DNA of 64,000 nt from Dromiciops gliroides (GCF_019393635.1 NC_057864.1:441810322-441874321), one strand, 5' to 3'. Shown: positions 1 to 33,914, counted from the stretch's first letter. Numbers and translations are program-made. Notes: a model not told the origin generated them from the sequence alone.

Positions 1-3770
<3,770 letters not shown>

Positions 3771-4024
3771 CAGCCGCGGGAACGCTCAGGCTCTCCCAGC
3801 CGCCAGATCTGGCAGAGGCGGATCTTAGCGATCCGAGATCGACTATTACGGTCTGTGTTCCCGCCGGGCCCCGCCCTGCCGCGCTAGGGGAGCCGTGGGG
3901 GGAGGGGCGCAGGACGCCCTCCCGGAGTTTCCGCTCCCGCCCCCCCCACCCGTGCCAGAGGCCTCCCCTCCCCCAAGGCATGGGGTCCGGTCCCGCGCGC
4001 TGAGTCCGCGCGGAACTGTCCATG

Positions 4025-22025
<18,001 letters not shown>

Positions 22026-24689
22026 GAAATGAAGAGAGATGATTTGTGTCTCTTCTGGTCTTTGTGGCATATCAGGGTGTGGTGTCTGATGATCAGTGGA
22101 GTGAAGAGGCCCCATTTCCCTTTTCTACCTGCCCCCAGACTGCTGTAGGCTTTGTAGAGCAGTGGTCTGGCTCACCAGTCCGAGTCAAGATTCACCATCT
22201 CTTTGCCGCTTGTCTCCCTGCACTGCTCCCTGCCCCTCACTTCCCTCCTTCTGTTTTTGTGCCATGAGCATCATCAAGCACATCCCCAGAGGATGAGTGT
22301 GATGGGGGCGGGGAGGTGCAACGCAAGCAGCAACCCTGACAATTACTTACACACTCTGACTTTAGCCAGTTTCCCATCTTGGAGCCTCTGGGAGGGAGCA
22401 GGAAATAAGGGAGAGTCCAGGAACCAACTTGATGGGAATTCCACTCTTTTCCTCCTCCTCATGGGATTCGATCAAGCTTATTGCTGACCTATATCTCGGA
22501 GCTCAGCCAGCCATAAGACTATTTCCCTACCATAATTAGCACTTGCACTCGGCCAACCGTTGGGATTGGGGGTGCGGTGTAGAAATGTGCCTCCCTCTGG
22601 GGGCTGCCCAGTTCTGCCGAAGCCCCTGGCCGTTTGGCAGGGACAGAGTTGCAAGAGACCAAATGTCCTGCCAGATGTTCCTCCAGTTTGCATAGCTGGG
22701 ATGTTTGCTGCCCCCCCTGGCCTCTTGGGTTGAGCACTGAGGCCAAGCACACAGCCTGTTTGTTTTCGTTTCCAAGTAAGAAACCATGGAGCCAGCTGGC
22801 TGGATGTGAGGGGGGTGTGCAGCTCTGCCCTGGCCTTCTGCTAACACCTTGACTGAATGCCAGACCAACCAGCTCGATGGGCAGAATAGACCAAACAGTG
22901 CAGGATGGTGCTATCACTGGGCTCCAGAGCTCGACAAGCTCAGTACTCAGATAGAAAGGGCCTGGGGGGGTGGGGGGCCGTTATATTTCCAACTCTTTCC
23001 CTAGAGGAAGATGGACTAAGTTAAGGATTCTAAATAGGCCTTTGCCTTCTTATACTGAGGCCTACAAAGATGGTCCTTACTCTGAAGTTCCCAGTCTGTG
23101 AAGATGAAACACAGGAAAAGAACAAGATAGCCATAAGTGCAATTGTATATGATGAGAGGTAATTGTAGACACACCAGAGGGAGGGGGAGGATGTTCTCCT
23201 AGATGAAATAAATAACTATTTATTGAAGGCCTCTGTGGACATGGTCTGACTTTCTCTAGGCACCCCAAGTTGCCACCCTGTGGGAATCAAGGTGGTTGGG
23301 ATGATAAGGATGTCCCTTCTCTGCGGGGCTCAGGCAAGGAGGCTTATCTCCTGGCACTAAGAAGGCCCTCATGGACTTCAGTATTGTAGTTGGGGGGGCG
23401 GTATGTGTCTGTGTGTCCAAGTATTTGGTAATTTTAAAACATACATGCAAATATTATTGTTTCATTTTATTTTTACCTCAATCATTTCTGAGTATTTTCC
23501 CAGCTTACAAGTCCTCCTTTTCAACAAAGGAAAAGAGTTAAAAGGTACTAACACAGTAGCCCTAACTGGTGGTGTCAAAATTGTGGCCCATCTGTTTTCT
23601 GCCTTTCTCTGAAAAGAAGCACGTCTTCTTTGAAATCAGTATTGGTCCTTACAGTTAACTCAGCATTTGGCTTCACTTCAGTGTGCTTTTCTTTTCTCTT
23701 CCCTTTTGCCTGTGTGTTTATTGTTCTGGTTTTGCTTACTTAAAATGGCATCAGTTGATGTAAGTACCCATGTGGTGTTGATTCACGTGATGTCCCACCA
23801 TATTCCCTCTCATAGGCTCTCCAGGAAGAAGATAAGAATGGTGATTCTGGAAGGTTTAAGAGATTGTTTCATTTTGCTTTTGTAGCGATAAGGCAAAGGT
23901 CATAGTATGACTCCACAGAGTCACAAATGGTAATTAATCAGCCATCTAGTGCCACCACCACCCCCTCCAAAAAAATTCCCCACTATACCACACCTAGCAA
24001 GTTGTCATTTCCAGTCTGGGCTGGAAAATTTCCAAGGAGCCAGGTACTTGTCACCTATGGACACAACCCATCCCTCCTCTGGGTAGCTCTAATGGTTATC
24101 AGGTTTATCCTGACCTCACTAAATTTGGTTCTTTGAACTCTTAACCATTGCTCTTGGTTCTCGGAGCCAAACAGACTAAGTCGATTTATTTTCTGCAGTG
24201 TAGCCCTTCAAAAGCAGACCCAGATATCATGTCCCACCTGAGTCTTCTCCAGGCTTCGAATAAGTCTGCCTGAACCCTTAAAAAATGATTCCTATTTTTG
24301 GGGATTTGTGATACTTTACTGAGTTTGGTTACAGAACATCTCTACCCCACACTCTCTTCCCCAACCAGATTCACTCCACAAATGCTTCTCTATTCCTCCC
24401 AAAGTTCTATATCACATATGCCTCTAGCCAGGATTCTTAACCTAACCCTACTCTTTGGGGAGTCTGTTGAAGCCTATGGATAAGCCCTTTCCCAGAAAAG
24501 TGTTTTAAAATGTATAAAATTAAATACATAAGATTACAAGGGAAACCAGTTATGCTGAAATACAGTTATCAAAATTAAAAAAAAAAAGATACCAGGTTAA
24601 GAGTCCTTTGTCTAAACTGAGTTGATTTATTTCATTGTTAGAATTTACCTGCTTGAGATAATTGGAAATGCTCTGATGCAAAATTAGGT
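22026..24689 (+). other. DCLRE1B 3' UTR and following unique sequence
   Basis: No mobile element stands out. The first about 1.2 kb is the likely 3' UTR. Around 24145-24300 a stretch (ATATCATGTCCCACCTGAGT) may be an old CR1/L3-type remnant. Confidence 0.5.
23207..23212 (+). terminator. DCLRE1B: candidate DCLRE1B polyadenylation signal
   Basis: AATAAA about 1.18 kb after the stop codon, followed by TG-containing sequence. It is the first canonical hexamer I saw downstream. Not proven. Confidence 0.45.
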
Positions 24690-24950
24690 TTGATAAATAA
24701 TGTGTATTATTAAGTGCTTGCTATGTGTAATAATAGATAACATTTATATAGGGGTTTAGGGTTTACAAAGAACTTTACATAGCACAATAACTCTGTGAGG
24801 TAGGTACCATTTTCCAGATGAGGAATTCAGGTTGAGAGGTTAAGTGGCTTGCCTGGGGTCATATAGTTGGTGTCAGAAATAATTTGAACTCAGGTCTTGC
24901 TGACTCCTGGCACAGCTCTATTTACTGTGCTACTTCACCGGAGTGTAAGA
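24690..24950 (-). repeat. MIR/THER SINE, antisense
   Basis: CTCTGTGAGGTAGGTACCAT, CAGATGAGGAATTCAGG and TTGCCTGGGGTCATATAG. Confidence 0.75.
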
Positions 24951-25143
24951 CCCCAAGAGGTGTCCACGAAAATGGAACTACCTGATTTGATTCAATAAGC
25001 ATTTACTAAGCATCTATTGCATAAGCACTTTGGATGAAACAGTCTCTACCCTCATCTAGTTTTAAACTGTCAGGAGAATATACCAGCAACACATTTCCAT
25101 ATATAGTAGTAGTATTTGGTAAGTGCATTACATGCAAAGTGAA

Positions 25144-25305
25144 TTTTTTTTTTTATATCTATATTGGGGGGGGGGGCAATGAGGATTAAGTGACTTGCCC
25201 AAGGTCACACAGCTAGTAAATGTCAAGTATCTGAGGTCAAATTTGAACTCAGGACCTCCTGAATCCAGGGCCAGTGCTTTATCCACTGCACCACCTAGCT
25301 GCACC
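25144..25305 (-). repeat. CORE-SINE
   Basis: Poly-T and a G run, then the antisense body. Short TSD GTGAATTT on both sides. Confidence 0.9.
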
Positions 25306-25344
25306 GTGAATTTCTTATTGAGACCTGGAAGGAGGCAGAAGTGG

Positions 25345-25640
25345 GATTTACTAAATGACCAAGAACCATATGAAAAAAAGGTCTCTAAATCACTGACAGG
25401 AAGAAAAATGCAAATGAAAACAACACTATGTTTTCACTTTGGCCCACTAAGTGGCAAAGAAGATAAAATATGAAAATCGTTCTGGGAGAAAATGAACCCA
25501 CTAATAGATTGGTGGTGGACCTGTCAATTTGTCTAACCATTCTTAAAATCGAGCAGAATCACTCGAGATGGTCCTTGATTGAGTAATGGATAAACAAATT
25601 TAGCTATATAAATGTACCATGTGTTTAAGAAGTGTTGACT
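25345..25640 (+). repeat. LINE-1-like ORF2 3' fragment
   Basis: Shows the L1 3' block AAATGCAAATGAAAACAAC, GGTGGTGGACCTGTCAATTT and a weakened CAACCATTCT-type segment. Confidence 0.5.
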
Positions 25641-26143
25641 GCACATGATGCTGAAAGGGTCTGAACCAAGGCAGGAAACATCTGCATATGTTTCAAGGAC
25701 TGGTTCCCCTTGGCTTCTACTAGGGAAAGGGGATATGGTAGAGGAAATCTGGAGTACAGCTTGGAGAGGGATGAGATGTGGCTGACCTGAGTGTCCTTAA
25801 ATGGAAGCTCTTGGAGGAACCAGAGGGCAAGAAGGCAGAGGGTCCTTCTGATGTGTGAATTCCAGGACTAGAGTGAACTTCCAGGAAGTAGAGATTTGGA
25901 GGGCATGATAGAGGAGGCCCTTAGTGGAGCCCAGAGAGGAATGAGGAATGAAAGTATAGTAATCCCTCTGATGCCACTCCCCCAAACTATTTGCAGTCTT
26001 CATTTGGGCTTCATAGAGGGGTGGCTGCTGCTTATTTTTCAAATGTATAAGGAGCACAAGCCCTGAGGGCTAGTGCTGGCCTTCACTGTCCCCCACTAGT
26101 GTGTTCCTCATGATCAATTAGCCATCATAGACTCAGTTTTTAC
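25641..26143 (+). other. intergenic stretch, unassigned
   Basis: No gene. 25670-25710 resembles 26980-27020 (GCATATxTTxAAGGACTGGT), so both may be parts of one unknown dispersed repeat. Confidence 0.35.
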
Positions 26144-26157
26144 AAAAGGTATTTATT

Positions 26158-26311
26158 GGGCAGCTAGGTGGCGCAGTGGATAGAGCACTGGCCCTGGAGT
26201 CAGGAGTACCTGAGTTCAAATGCGGCCTCAGACACTTAACACTTACTAGCTGTGTGACCCTGGGCAAGTCACTTAACCCCAATTGCCTCACTTAAAAAAA
26301 AAAAAGAAAAT
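26158..26311 (+). repeat. CORE-SINE
   Basis: TSD AAAAGGTATTTATT at 26144-26157 and 26312-26325. Confidence 0.95.
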
Positions 26312-26517
26312 AAAAGGTATTTATTTACCAAGGTGGAACAAATGGTCCAAAAAATGAAAAACCTGGGGGGTCGCGTTTTCTGACCAATACTCAGTATATT
26401 GGGGAGACTATGCTTAATGTGTAATAATGGTGAGGCACAGATGAAGAGAAAAGGGTACTTCCCAACTCCTTGCCCGGGAAGTTTCTTTCTCAGCGTAATC
26501 CTCATGAAGTTCCCCTT

Positions 26518-26663
26518 GGGGCAGCTAGGTGGAGCAGTGGATAGAGCACCAGCCCTGGATTCAGGAGGACCTGAGTTCAAATCCAGCCTCCAACACTTGA
26601 TACTTACTAGCTGTGTGACCCTGAGCAAGTCACTTAACCCTCATTGCCCTGCAAAAAAAAAAA
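26518..26663 (+). repeat. CORE-SINE
   Basis: TSD AAGTTCCCCTT at 26507-26517 and 26664-26674; A-rich tail. Confidence 0.95.
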
Positions 26664-26715
26664 AAGTTCCCCTTAAGTGGAGTGGGAGGGATGATCCACT
26701 CAGCTAGGCTCCCAG

Positions 26716-26925
26716 GATTTTAAGTACCTACTATGTGCTAGGCACTGTTCTAAGGTCTTTACAAATATCTCATTTTATGTTCAAGGAAACTGAGGCAAAC
26801 AGGTTAAAGTGACTTTCCCAGAGTCATTACTGCTTGCTAGTAAGTGTTTGGGGAGGTATTTGAACATGAATCTTCATGACTCCAGGCACAGTGCTCTTAT
26901 CCACTGAACCACCTAGCTATTCAGT
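26716..26925 (-). repeat. MIR/THER SINE, antisense
   Basis: GTACCTACTATGTGCTAGGC, AAGGAAACTGAGGCAAAC, and a head at CCACTGAACCACCTAGC. Confidence 0.75.
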
Positions 26926-27059
26926 CATTCGGTCACAAATGACTGGAAATAGGCTCTCCCCAAGTTTCCACATGGTCCTTTGGACTGGAACTAGATAGGA
27001 AATAGCTGCATATATTTTAAGGACTGGTGAGGGGGGAGTAAGTCTCCCCTCGAAAAGTC

Positions 27060-27645
27060 AATCCCCATTACAAAAAGAAGAATAATCACTAAATTGTATC
27101 CTTTGACCCGGGGATGCTAAATTCGGGGCCCATACCACTGAGGAGGTCAGTGACAAGAAAGAAAGGTCTTATCTATAACAAAATACAGCAGCCTTCTGTA
27201 GCAGCAACAAACTGGAAACAGTGGTGCTTGTTGATTGGGGAAATGTCTGAACAAATTGTTGCATATGAATATTATTGAACTGTAGGAAATGACGAATATG
27301 AGGAATTCGGAAGAATATGAAAAGAATCCCATGATTCAGAACAAAAAAAAAAGGACCAAGGGAATAATATACGTGGTTTTAAAATGTGAATTTAAACAAC
27401 ACTGAAAAGCCACTGAACTCGGATTAATTGCCTTGAAGATCTTGGTTCCAGAGAATAAACAAAGCCCATAACCCTCCTCTAAGTAAAGATGTGGAGGGGA
27501 ATAGATAGGGATGGGGAATGCTGCACACACTGGAAGATGTGATTGGTTGGTCAGTTGAGTTTGTTTTGTTAAACTTTTAATTTTTTACAAGGAGGTTTTA
27601 ATGGTGGTAGGTGTTTAAAAAAAAGGGGGGGCAAAAAACCTATAT
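27060..27645 (+). repeat. LINE-1-like 3' region
   Basis: ATCCTTTGACCCGGGGATGC, then AACAAACTGGAAACAGTGG and ATTGGGGAAATGTCTGAAC match the L1 ORF2 end, continuing to an A-rich end. Confidence 0.55.
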
Positions 27646-28506
27646 AGTTTTGTTTGGTTTTTTTTTTTTTGGTTTTGGGGTTTTTTGTTTGTTTGTTTTT
27701 AAAGGAAAAGAATAGCCAGAAATGTCGGAGAAGCAGCAGAGAGCCCACTTCCCAGAATACTTGGGAGGAGAATATTCAAGGAGGATTAATCAACATTGTT
27801 AATTGGTCCGAAGTCAAATAGGATGAGGACTAAAAAAATGTCTTCAGAGTTAGTAGCTAGTTAATTAATCATGAGCATTTTAAAGTGGTTTCTTTGTACT
27901 AAGTACCATGCTAAGTAGAGGTGAAACAAAGGCAACACCCTTCCCTCCCCTACAAACCCAGTCTCTTCCCTCAAAGGAAGGTTTCTTCTAAATAAGGAGG
28001 CAGCCATGTTCTAGATAGCTCTCAAAACCAAGCTGTAGAAACATTTGCTAATCTGCATGAGAGATGGCATTTCCTTACCTGGAGTTCCCTATGTCAATGA
28101 AATCACCAGCCAGGACCTGAATTGTCAGCTGCTAGTTAAGGTCAGCTGGTTTTTTTCCACTGGGTCTTGCAGTGGAAAGTTAGGGCAAACAGCTAAGCAG
28201 GGAGGGGACCCCTCAGTCCCTGCAAGAGCAGTCTGGCTCAAAACTTACTACACTCTCCCTGTCCACCCCCAGGCCCCACATCTGCCCTCCTAGAACAACC
28301 CCGCCCCCTTCAAACGCCCTCCTGTCCAACCCCCTAGGTTCTAGGCAGGACACAATTTCCAGAAAACCACCTTCCGATATATCCCCCAACATCCTTCCCT
28401 ACTTCTCTGCAGCTACATCATGGACAAGGGAACAGACACTCTTCCTGGACTGATATCGGTACCTGGATGGCCCTCTCTCCCTAGACACTGAGAAAGTAGC
28501 AGCAGC
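27646..28506 (+). other. intergenic stretch, nothing recognised
   Basis: Contains a G/T-rich simple run near 27645-27700 but no repeat or gene I can name. Confidence 0.5.
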
Positions 28507-28980
28507 AGCAGCAATAGCATTTAGTTAGCACATTAAAGTTTACAAATAACTTGAACTATCTCATTTGATTCTCACAACCACCCTGGGAGGCAGGTGCTAA
28601 AATTAGCCTTATTTGAGAAATGAGGAAACTGAGGTAGACAAAAGTTAAGTGATTTACCCAGCGCCATACAGCTAATTGGGGCAGCTAGGTGGTGCAATGG
28701 ATAGAGTTCTGCGCCTGAAGTCAGACTCCTTCTCCTGAATTCAAATCCAGCCTCAGACACTTACTAGCTGTGGGATCCTATCACTTAACCCTGTTTGCCT
28801 CCATTTCTTCATCTGTAAAATGATTTGGGGAAGGAAATGGCAAATCACTCCCAAGTGGGGTCACAAATGCACCAGTGAGTACCACCAGCAACACAGTTTA
28901 TAAGTATCTCAGGCCATATTTAAACTCAAGTCTTCCTGACTCCTTGGCCAGTGTCCATTCTATTCATCTTGTTGCCTTAA
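28507..28980 (-). repeat. MIR/THER SINE, antisense, split by a CORE-SINE
   Basis: CTCACAACCACCCTGGGAGG and AATGAGGAAACTGAGGTAGA to 28677, resuming near 28895 (CTCAGGCCATATTTAAACTC) up to the head at CTTGTTGCCTTAA. Confidence 0.75.
28678..28894 (+). repeat. long-form CORE-SINE (Mar1-like)
   Basis: Same head as the short SINEs but continues past the CORE with CTTCATCTGTAAAATG and GGAAATGGCAAATCACTCC. Confidence 0.85.
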
Positions 28981-29265
28981 GATGTGCTGTGTTGCTCCTG
29001 AAGGCCTGGCTCACAGTATGAAATTGGGACCTCCCTGTCAAACCCTAGGCCAGGAAGGAGCTTGGATCCTCTGAACCGCTCATTGTCTATGTTCCCTAAG
29101 TCACTCCCACCTTCACTCTGAATGGAACCATTTTGTTGCTGGCTTCCTTGTTCTTCACCTCTGTAAAACCACCCAGGACAATAGTATTTTAAATGTCTTG
29201 CCCTGCCTTCCCTGGTGACAACCCTACACTTGCTTCCTCGTTGACCCAGATGTCTCAGTGACAAG
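28981..29265 (-). repeat. unassigned dispersed repeat R, antisense copy
   Basis: On the minus strand 28985-29070 reads CCTGGCCTAGGGTTTGACAG, as in the plus-strand copy near 30575. Both are followed by a MIR-like SINE head. Possibly an LTR remnant. Confidence 0.4.
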
Positions 29266-29587
29266 AGGCCTCTACTGTACAGGGGGACCTGAGGGTTTAG
29301 AAGGCTTGAGGGGGTGTTGCTTTGTTTGTTCCCTATTCCTGTAGAGTACTTTCTTACCTGCTCTGCCTGTTTAATTCCTAGTCCTATTCTAAAGTTTTTT
29401 ACATCTTTTAATTGATGCTGTATTTAGATAGCCTAGTCATTTCCAAATGGTTTTGCAACTTAGACTAGGGATTTGCCTGTAACATGGTTTTTTTGGATGT
29501 CTTTTTTTTTTAACTTCCTCCCGTATCACTCCTTCTCCCAGAGAGCCACCCCATATAACAAATAATATTTGTGTGTGTGTGTGTGTG

Positions 29588-29732
29588 TTTGTTTTGTTTT
29601 GGTGAGGCAATTGGGGTTAAGCGACTTGCCCAGGGTCACACAGCTAGTGTTATGTGTCTGAGGTCAGATTTGAACCCAGGTCTGCCTGACTCCAGGGCCC
29701 GTACTCTATCCACTGCGCCACCTAGCTTCCCC
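29588..29732 (-). repeat. CORE-SINE, first of a tandem pair
   Basis: Preceded by a GT run (29571-29589). The pair 29588-29897 is bounded by one duplication, ACAAATAATATTT (29558-29570 and 29899-29911). Confidence 0.9.
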
Positions 29733-29740
29733 TTCGCTAT

Positions 29741-29897
29741 GTTTTTTGTTTTGTTTTGTTTTGTGGGGCAATGGGGGTTAAGTGACTTGCCCAGGGTCAC
29801 ACAGCTAGTAAGTGTCAAGTGTCTGAGGTCGGATTTGAACTCAGGTACTCCTGAATCCAGGGCCAGCGCTTTATCCACTGCGCTACGGAGCTGCCCC
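29741..29897 (-). repeat. CORE-SINE, second of a tandem pair
   Basis: Same orientation, directly after the first with about 8 bases between. No separate TSD of its own. Confidence 0.9.
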
Positions 29898-30204
29898 TAC
29901 AAATAATATTTTTAAAGACCAAAAAAGAAGAAAAAAAGGGAAGAGGAAATCAGCTAAATTGATTAATACATTGACAAAGTCTGAAAATAATGTGCAATGT
30001 ATCACACTTGTGAACCTCAAAAAGCTGTTTGTCTCCTTTGTGGGTTCATCAATCAAGTTCCACCTCCTTTGTCTGTGGGTAGACTTCAGTTCTCTAGCCT
30101 AACCCTTTTTAGCTTCTCTATACCCTTTGTCAGTGATCTTATCAGCTCCTATAAACTTCAGATTATAATTTCTATTCAAAGCTAAACACATCAAAAGTCT
30201 TTTC

Positions 30205-30850
30205 TCAGAGGTACCCTCACCCTCTTACCTTACCTCTCCTGAATAGGGTGTGAATTCTGCAGGCAAGGTAAACTGTCCCATGCTCATTGGTGAAGCTGAT
30301 TGCTCTATTACTGACTCCAGTGAGAGTTTGCCTCCTATAAAAGGGCCTGGGCTGAGAAAGATACACACAGAAGGGAGATGGAGAGACAAGAAGATCAAAG
30401 AGAGAGGAAAGTTCCTCCCAAGGGACGGAATGCCAGAATCTTCCAAAATTTCCCCTGGATAGAAAGGACAGAAGATACACAAATACGCAAAATGATGTTG
30501 GACATGGGTTGCTTATGGGGTAAGTCATATCAACCTGTATGTCGAGAGGAAAATGTACAAGCCAGTTCTGAGTTTTTTCCTGGCCTAGGGTTTGACAGGG
30601 AGGTCCTGCTTTCATACAGCCAGCCAGGAGACCTTCAGGGGAAACACAGCATATCTTTTGTATTTATTTATTCATTATTTATTTATTTGTTTGTTTGTTT
30701 ATTTATTTGCTTGTTTGTTTATTTGTTTATTTATTTATTTAGGATTTTTTGGTGAACACAGCTTATCTTAAGGCAATGAGATGAATAGAATGCACATTGG
30801 GCTGGGAGTCTGGAAGACTTGAGTATGTCTTTGAGTATTATCTAGTATTC
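30205..30850 (+). repeat. dispersed repeat R, sense copy, with TATA-like box and SINE head
   Basis: CCTATAAAAGGGCCTGG near 30335 looks like an LTR-type promoter. CTGGCCTAGGGTTTGACAGG is shared with the copy at 28981. A (TTTA/TTTG)n run at 30660-30741 interrupts it, followed by a MIR-like head (ATGAGATGAATAGAATG). Family unknown. Confidence 0.35.
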
Positions 30851-31139
30851 CTAATAGATCAGTATGAAAGGAATCTAAGACCTCTTAGAAAGACATGAGC
30901 CAAATTCTGATATTCAAATGATACACCCTAGATTGGAGCACAAGATGTGGAGTGGTTATGGAGAGAGGCCCTCAGTGGTCCATCATGCCAAAGACCAAAA
31001 CTCATCAAACACATTTGTACAGGTATAAGTTGAACTTTTGTCCTCATCAGTCCATTCTTGAGTTGTGCTTATTTCTTTCCTCCTGTTTTCTTTTCCTCTG
31101 AAAGCTTCTAGTTTTTAGTATTCATATATGTATGTATAA

Positions 31140-31195
31140 ATATGTATACACACATATTATATATATATATGGATATATATTATATATATACAATA
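31140..31195. repeat. (TA)n-rich microsatellite
   Basis: AT-alternating low-complexity run. Confidence 0.85.
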
Positions 31196-31214
31196 TTTAT
31201 TTATTTTAACAATC

Positions 31215-31364
31215 CTTTTTGGGGAGGGGGCGGGGCAATGAGGGCTAAGTGACTTGTCCAGGGTCACACAGCTATTAAGTGTTAACTGTCTCAGGCTGGT
31301 TTTGAACTCAGGTCCTCCTGAGTCCAGGGCTGGTGCTTTATCCACTGTGCCACCTAGCTGCCCC
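31215..31364 (-). repeat. CORE-SINE
   Basis: TSD TTTTAACAATC at about 31204-31214 and again near 31368. Confidence 0.9.
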
Positions 31365-31379
31365 CTAGTTTTAACAATC

Positions 31380-32480
31380 TTTAACAATCTTCCACTTCCT
31401 GGCCTGGTTCATTAGACCTTAGCTCACTTCTAAGGCGCATTCTCCATTCAATGAAATGTCCTTCCTAAAATGGGATGTCCAGAGCTAAACACAATATTCC
31501 AGGTATGATCTGACCAGATTTGACTCGGTGTCTTAATTTCCTCATATTTGTAAAATATGACTATATGACTGAGGCCCCCAAATTTATGCTCTTAGCTAAG
31601 ATCCAGTGACCTTCCTCATTCAGAATATTTTACCTCTGTTGCTTTTTTTTCTTTTTCTTTTTTCTTTTTTTTTTTTTGCCATCAGATCACACTGTTGGCA
31701 ATGACTAGGAAAGAGATCCCCTATGATTGTCACAGGGCAGCCTACTTCTTTTTCTTTTATGGAGATGAGCAATGGAGCCAGCCTTAATATTCTGGGGGGA
31801 TGACTCCCTCTTGCCATATAATCTGGAAGATTTCATAAAAGCTTATTGACTGACTAACTGAAAGAATGAATGAAAAAGCATTTATGTGGTGCTGACTACC
31901 AAGTACATGTTAATGTTTGTAGGATGGTATGCTATTAGGCACACAGGAGACTGTCACCAGCTGGCTAGTCTTTTTGCCAGTCAATGAGGTCATTAGGATA
32001 ATTATAAAAACTTGGGTGGGCAGCAAAAGATCTCTCATCCAAATTGCTTGGGGTGGAACTTCAGGCCTTGTAGGGACAACTGCATGAAGGTGAGGCCAGA
32101 CTCCCACTGCTAAGTGACTCATAGAGATAGCAGGTTTGGGTTAAACCTTCTGTGGGGACAGGAAGGAGTCTTTGAATCAGTCAGTACTAACATATTCCTA
32201 TCCAACTCATAGAAACAGAATTTGGGAACTAGAAAGGATCTCATCCAATCTCTGCTCCTGGGTTGTTGTCATCTGCTTTCCATCTGCTTTCCACTAAGGG
32301 GTCTAAGGCAGCAATTTCCCGACTATGTGCTATAGAGCTCTGATGGTCCATGCAATATAAATAGGGGTTACAGGAGAAAATGTAAATGCTGGCAACATTT
32401 TCCTTTTGCAGTGTTAAATATGAAGTTCTTTTCCTAAAAACATTTCATGTGGTAATATTTCAAAAGAATATAAATTCAGA
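31380..32480 (+). other. intergenic stretch with possible old CR1/L3-type piece
   Basis: 31460-31530 (TGTCCAGAGCTAAACACAAT) resembles an old CR1/L3-type repeat. The rest is unassigned. Confidence 0.35.
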
Positions 32481-32628
32481 GGACAGCTAGGTGGCGCAGT
32501 GGATAGAGCACCGGCCCTGGATTCAGGAGTACCTGAGTTCAAATCTGGCCTCAGATGCTTGACACTTACTAGCTGTGTGACCCTGGGCAAGTCACTTAAC
32601 CCCAATTGCCTCACACACACACAAAAAA
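32481..32628 (+). repeat. CORE-SINE with short CA tail
   Basis: Sense copy. An opposite-strand SINE follows about 50 bases later, so the pair could fold as a hairpin in RNA. Confidence 0.9.
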
Positions 32629-32676
32629 GTTTAGAGCAGAACTGAGGGAATTGAATTTTCATATATATATATATAT

Positions 32677-32834
32677 TTATTTTTTTTTGGGGGGGGGGGG
32701 TGAGGCAATTGGGGTTAAGTGACTTGCCCAGAGTCACACAGCTAGTAATTGTTAAGCGTCTGAGGTCGGATTTGAACTCAGGTCCTCCTGACTCCAGGGC
32801 TGGTGCTCTATCCACTGTGCCACCTAGCTGCCCC
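32677..32834 (-). repeat. CORE-SINE
   Basis: Antisense partner of the SINE at 32481. Confidence 0.9.
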
Positions 32835-33164
32835 TCTGCTCTAAATTTTTAAAAGCTTTTTGCTATTTTGTATTGGCCTTCCCCCAAGAAGCTCCTCATA
32901 GAACCATCCCATGTAACAAAGAAGAATAGCTGTAAAAAAATCAAACTGATACATCACCACATGTGGCAGCCTTCCACACCTACAGCCCACCACCTCTGCT
33001 GAGAAGTGGTTCAATCCTTTGGAAAATGATTAGTTATTATAGAAATATGAATTCTGATGACTTTTAGGGTTTTCCTTTACATTATTGTTGTCATTGTGTA
33101 AATTGTTCTCTCTTCTGCTTTCTTCATTCTATATAAGTTTTTTGTTTTGTTTTTGATTTTGATT

Positions 33165-33230
33165 TAACTAGCTGTGTGACCCTGGGCAAGTCACTTAACC
33201 CTCATTGTGCTATAAAAAAAACAACCAAAA
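33165..33230 (+). repeat. CORE-SINE 3' fragment
   Basis: Only the CORE end (TAGCTGTGTGACCCTGGGCA) and A-rich tail remain. Confidence 0.75.
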
Positions 33231-33341
33231 AACATATATGAGATGGGGGTGAAGGTGGAGATAGTAGCAGATGAGATTAGGGAGATTTTAAGTAGAGGAG
33301 GAGGTTGAGAAGAGGAAGCTATAGGTAAACAACCTCCATTT

Positions 33342-33492
33342 CTTTTCTTTTTTTTTTTTTTGCAGGGCAATGAGGGTTAAGTGACTTGCCCAGGGTCACA
33401 CAGCTAGTGTCAAGTGTCTGAGGCTGGATTTGAACTCAGGTCCTCCTGAATTCAGGGCTGGTGCTTTATCCAATGTGCCATCTAGCTGCCCC
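33342..33492 (-). repeat. CORE-SINE, first of a tandem pair
   Basis: The pair 33342-33656 is bounded by one duplication, ACAACCTCCATTT (33329-33341 and 33657-33669). Confidence 0.92.
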
Positions 33493-33496
33493 ACTT

Positions 33497-33656
33497 TGGT
33501 TTTTTTGTTTGTTTTTTGTTTTCTGCTGGGCATCGAGGGTTAAGTGACTTGCCCAGGGTCACACAGCTAAGTGTCAAGTGTCTGAAGCTGGATTTTAACT
33601 CAGGTCCTCCTGAATCCAGGGCTGGAGCTTTATCTACTGGACCACCTAGCTGCCCC
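33497..33656 (-). repeat. CORE-SINE, second of a tandem pair
   Basis: Same orientation, abutting the first copy and sharing its outer TSD. Confidence 0.92.
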
Positions 33657-33914
33657 ACAACCTCCATTTTTTTCAATGAAATATGAGGCAGGGTTCTTAG
33701 CTGAGGGGGTGGGAGGGTCCCAAAGGAGGTTTGAGGAGGGATGAAAAGATGTGAAAAGAGTTGTCCTTTGTAATTCTTTTTTTCCTACTTGCTTGTCTGG
33801 ATCTCCCACCCAAGACCCTGGGGAAAATCCATATGGCAGACAGTTCAGAATTTTGCTTTTTCCCTCCATATTTGTCATATTTCCAATGGATTTAATAAGG
33901 CCCACAACAATTCC

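Noticed and set aside
4022-4024. First of two adjacent ATGs as the DCLRE1B start
   Set aside because: Poor context, and the family begins MNG; 4025 is preferred, though both may be used.
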